In this document: in pieces, positions 61,371-64,000 of the stretch
Numbering within the stretch: the stretch's first letter is position 1
How the letters are laid out: each line of letters starts with the position of its first letter
Assembly: GCF_025642135.1 (NCBI RefSeq)
Contig: NZ_CP106793.1
Location: forward strand, 5,796,001 to 5,860,000
DNA from: Streptomyces cynarae
GTDB taxonomy: Bacteria; Actinomycetota; Actinomycetes; Streptomycetales; Streptomycetaceae
DNA length: 64,000 bases
Direction of reading: 5' to 3'
Program-made: the position numbers and the translations under genes
Notes under the pieces: generated by a model
The model's input: only the letters and a program-made list of their open reading frames with translations
Database searches by the model: none
What the model was told of the DNA's origin: nothing

Positions 61371-64000
61371 ATGCCCAGTCGGCTTGGGATTCCCCGGCGA
61401 AGACCACCCAGATTGCTGTCCCGGCACTGGAGTCTGCGCGTCGTAGGCACGCTGGTCCTCTCGCTCACCGCACAGGCGGCGGCGACGGTGAGCGGGACAG
61501 GACAGGCAGTCGCGGACAATCTCAAATGGCAACAATCGGCGCAGAAGCACATCCCACAAGGGAAAACGCGGGCAAAGGCCAACGGCCCGCTCACCGCTTC
61601 CGACCTCGCCTCGGCGATCGCCACGGCGCGACTGCGCAAGCGCAAGGTCGAGATCCTGGACGAGTTGACCGCCCAGACGACGACCTGGGCCAACCCTGAC
61701 GGTTCGCTGACCACCAACTCCTACGCCGCACCGGTCCGGTTCAAGCGGAACAAGGCGTGGGTCGACGTGAACACCACGCTCCAGGCGGCCGCTGACGGCA
61801 CGGTCGCTCCCAAGGCGCAGCCGGACGGTCTGCGACTGGCGGACGGCGGCAAGAACGCCGTTCTCGCCGTGCAGGGCACGGGCAGGCACAAGGTCGCGGT
61901 GGGCTGGAAGGGCACACTGCCCAAGCCCTCCCTGCACGGCGACACCGCCCGGTACTCCGACGTCACACCGGGCACGGACGTGACCGTCCAGGCGACGCGG
62001 ACCGGCTTCGAGGAGAACGTCGTCCTGAAGTCCCGTCCGGCGGCCGGTTATTCGGTCACCATCCCGGTCTCCGCCAAAGGTCTGACCGCCAAGCAGGCGA
62101 AGAACGGATCGATCACTTTCACCGACGCGGCCGGGAAGGTCGCCGGACGCATCCCCGCACCGGCGATGTGGGACGCCAAGGTCGACGCCAAGTCGCTGGA
62201 ACACACCCACCGCATGCGGGTGTCCATGTCGATGAAGCAGTCCGGCGACACGGTGGACCTCACCCTCACCCCGGACGCGAAGTTCCTGGCCGACCCTGCG
62301 ACCCGGTACCCGGTCACCGTCGATCCCTCCGCAACTCTGTCCACCGTGCTGGACACGTTCGTGGAGAACACCGACGCCACGGCCGAGTACCTGTCGACCG
62401 ACCTGAAGCTGGGCACCTACGACGCGGGAACCGATGTCGCCCGCTCCTTCCTGCAGTTCCCGGTCTCCCAGCTGGACAACACCAAGATCCTGTCCTCGTC
62501 GCTGAACCTGTACGAGTACTGGTCCGGCAACTGTGTGCAGAACTCCTGGGAGTTGTGGCAGACCGGCGCCGCCGGCTCCGGCACCCTCTGGTCGAACCAG
62601 CCGGCGTGGACGACGAAGTACGCCACCACCACCCAGACCAAGGGGTACCCGTCCTCCTGCGGAGGTTCCATACCGGCCGGCTGGGTGTCGATCGATCCCA
62701 CCACGCTGCTGCAGTACGCGGGTGACCACGGCTACAGCTACTCCAACATGGGCATCCGGGCGACCAACGAGACCGACTCCAACAGCTGGAAGCGGTTCTA
62801 CTCGGCCAACGCGCCCAGCAACGTGCCGTATCTGTCGGTGACGTACAACTCGTACCCGATGACCTCCGCGCCGACGGCGGCACCCGGTGTCTCCGCGGTC
62901 TCCGGATCCACCACCACCCTGTACAGCAACACCACCACCCCGCAGCTGCAGGCCACGGTGACGGACGCCGACGGCGGCAACGTCATGTCCCAGTGGAACG
63001 TCTACGACACCACGGGAGGCGGCAACACTCAGGTCATCGCGAACCTCAACGGCTCCTGGACGGACTCGGGCGGCATCTCCAGCGCCACCGTGCCCGCCGG
63101 CAAGCTGGTGGACGGCCACACCTACACGGCCTGGCCGTGGGGATACGACGGCTCGCTGTGGGCCCGGCAGACCGTGCCGAAAGGCCTGGTCTTCACCGTC
63201 GACACCACCAAGCCGGGTGCGCCGGCGGTCTCCTCGACCGACTACCCCTCCGGAGCGTGGGCGAACGGAGCCGGCCAGGCCGGCAACTTCACCATCACTC
63301 CGCCCGCCTCCGGCACCGACACCTCCGGCGTGGTCTGGCAGTTGGACGCGAACATGCCGACGACCACCGCGACCACCGGCAGCGCGGTGACGGTGTCGGT
63401 CACCCCGCCGACCGACGGTTCGCACACCCTCACCGTCGCCACCCGGGACCTGGCGGGCAACCTCTCCTCATCGACGACCTACCAGTTCAACGCGGGCGCG
63501 GGAGCCGTGACCGCGCCTGAGGACGGCACCCGTACCGACAAGCGGGTCACCCTGGCCGCGGCCGGGCCCGGCACCGCGCAGTCGGTGACCTTCCAGTACC
63601 GGCGCTCGGCCACCGATGCGTGGACCACGGTCCCGGTCGCGAATGTGACCAACGGCGGCAACCCCGTCTCCGCCTGGCCGGTCAACATGGTCGGCGGGGC
63701 CTCTCCGTCCCTGCTGTGGGATGTCGCCTCCACTCTTGGCGACGACGGGTCCGTGCAGGTCCGCGGCGAGTTCGCCACGGGTTCCGGGACCTATGACTCC
63801 TCGGCGGTCACCTTCACCCTGGACCGGTTGTCCTCGCAGTCGGCGACCTCTCAGGTCGGCCCCGGGACGGTGAACCTGTCGACGGGCGACTACTCGCTGT
63901 CGGCCACCGATGCGTCGGCATTCGGCATCTCGGTCGGCCGCAGCAGCTCCTCCCGGAACCCTTCCAACGGATCGCTGACCGGACTGGCCGCCCCTTTCGG
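61371..64000 (+). CDS. Large secreted DNRLRE/RHS-type protein (5' part, runs past window end)
   Basis: The first 876 residues of an exported protein. ATG at 61371 has AAGGAGG 8 nt upstream. A basic N-terminus and hydrophobic stretch (VVGTLVLSLTAQAAATVSG, about 24-43) form the signal peptide. A DNRLRE domain lies at about 315-495 (SATLSTVLDTFVENTD; ARSFLQFPVSQLDNTKILSS; PAGWVSIDPTTLLQYA), followed by Ig-like domains (TTPQLQATVTDADGGNVMSQ) and VGPGTVNLSTGDYSLSATDA, the usual lead-in to RHS repeats. Such proteins often end in a variable toxin domain, which lies beyond the window. Confidence 0.87.
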   Translation, partial: MPSRLGIPRRRPPRLLSRHWSLRVVGTLVLSLTAQAAATVSGTGQAVADNLKWQQSAQKHIPQGKTRAKANGPLTASDLASAIATARLRKRKVEILDELTAQTTTWANPDGSLTTNSYAAPVRFKRNKAWVDVNTTLQAAADGTVAPKAQPDGLRLADGGKNAVLAVQGTGRHKVAVGWKGTLPKPSLHGDTARYSDVTPGTDVTVQATRTGFEENVVLKSRPAAGYSVTIPVSAKGLTAKQAKNGSITFTDAAGKVAGRIPAPAMWDAKVDAKSLEHTHRMRVSMSMKQSGDTVDLTLTPDAKFLADPATRYPVTVDPSATLSTVLDTFVENTDATAEYLSTDLKLGTYDAGTDVARSFLQFPVSQLDNTKILSSSLNLYEYWSGNCVQNSWELWQTGAAGSGTLWSNQPAWTTKYATTTQTKGYPSSCGGSIPAGWVSIDPTTLLQYAGDHGYSYSNMGIRATNETDSNSWKRFYSANAPSNVPYLSVTYNSYPMTSAPTAAPGVSAVSGSTTTLYSNTTTPQLQATVTDADGGNVMSQWNVYDTTGGGNTQVIANLNGSWTDSGGISSATVPAGKLVDGHTYTAWPWGYDGSLWARQTVPKGLVFTVDTTKPGAPAVSSTDYPSGAWANGAGQAGNFTITPPASGTDTSGVVWQLDANMPTTTATTGSAVTVSVTPPTDGSHTLTVATRDLAGNLSSSTTYQFNAGAGAVTAPEDGTRTDKRVTLAAAGPGTAQSVTFQYRRSATDAWTTVPVANVTNGGNPVSAWPVNMVGGASPSLLWDVASTLGDDGSVQVRGEFATGSGTYDSSAVTFTLDRLSSQSATSQVGPGTVNLSTGDYSLSATDASAFGISVGRSSSSRNPSNGSLTGLAAPF

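Overview
The window looks like a stretch of a Streptomyces chromosome. GC is very high, third codon positions are almost all G or C, GTG and TTG starts are frequent, and genes often overlap by 4 bp (ATGA, GTGA, TTGA). Family content points the same way: a fused actinobacterial 2-oxoglutarate dehydrogenase, a four-gene conservon, a SpoIIE-type phosphatase, Ku with a LigD-type polymerase, and Clp-N and DUF4097/PadR operons. From memory the gene order resembles the S. coelicolor core region around SCO5258 to SCO5309; I could not check this.

Layout. 0-2.4 kb: glutamate/polar amino-acid ABC importer (lipoprotein, permease, ATPase cut by the window edge). 2.9-6.2 kb: malic enzyme, zinc-type oxidoreductase, and a small HTH/Clp-N operon that appears leaderless and palindrome-controlled. 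6.2-8.6 kb: DUF4097 plus PadR operon and a small acidic protein. 8.8-12.6 kb: kgd. 12.9-15.6 kb: two-component system and a spermidine-synthase-like methyltransferase. 15.8-20.8 kb: rhomboid-like membrane gene with an apparent frameshift, Lon with an HspR-type operator, MarR regulator, PP2C-like protein. 21.1-27.0 kb: conservon cvnABCD followed by a styrene-monooxygenase-like flavoenzyme. 27-32.7 kb: secreted repeat/coiled-coil protein, TetR, two divergent diiron oxygenase-like genes, Uma2 nuclease-like protein, DUF3291. 32.8-37.8 kb: cell-wall pair (class B PBP and FtsW/RodA), then an orphan histidine kinase coupled to a lipoprotein. 37.9-41.4 kb: tyrosine-phosphatase-like protein, NERD protein, LigD polymerase and Ku (NHEJ). 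41.4-47.4 kb: ketosynthase, DUF4231 membrane protein, FAD oxidoreductase, and an MFS exporter fused to three carboxypeptidase-regulatory-like domains.

From about 47.5 kb the sequence becomes accessory: longer non-coding gaps, gene remnants and unusual proteins. A two-gene unit (beta-helix protein plus small helical protein) shares a nearly identical Asn/Gln-rich motif of about 29 residues at opposite ends, which suggests amyloid-type signalling between sensor and effector. An orphan ChvE-like sugar-binding lipoprotein sits next to the tail of a phage integrase. Further on are a possible immunity-type protein, an L,D-transpeptidase, a GAF/SpoIIE/RsbW phosphatase-kinase, a LacI remnant with tandem repeats, a DUF4132 gene coupled to a 130-aa protein ending in Gly-Gly (ubiquitin-like candidate), a frameshifted IS110-family transposase, and the 5' part of a large secreted DNRLRE/RHS-type protein that runs off the end.

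The two best candidates for an undescribed system are the shared-motif pair at 47561-49671 and the DUF4132/Gly-Gly pair at 57441-60349. All functions are read from sequence alone.
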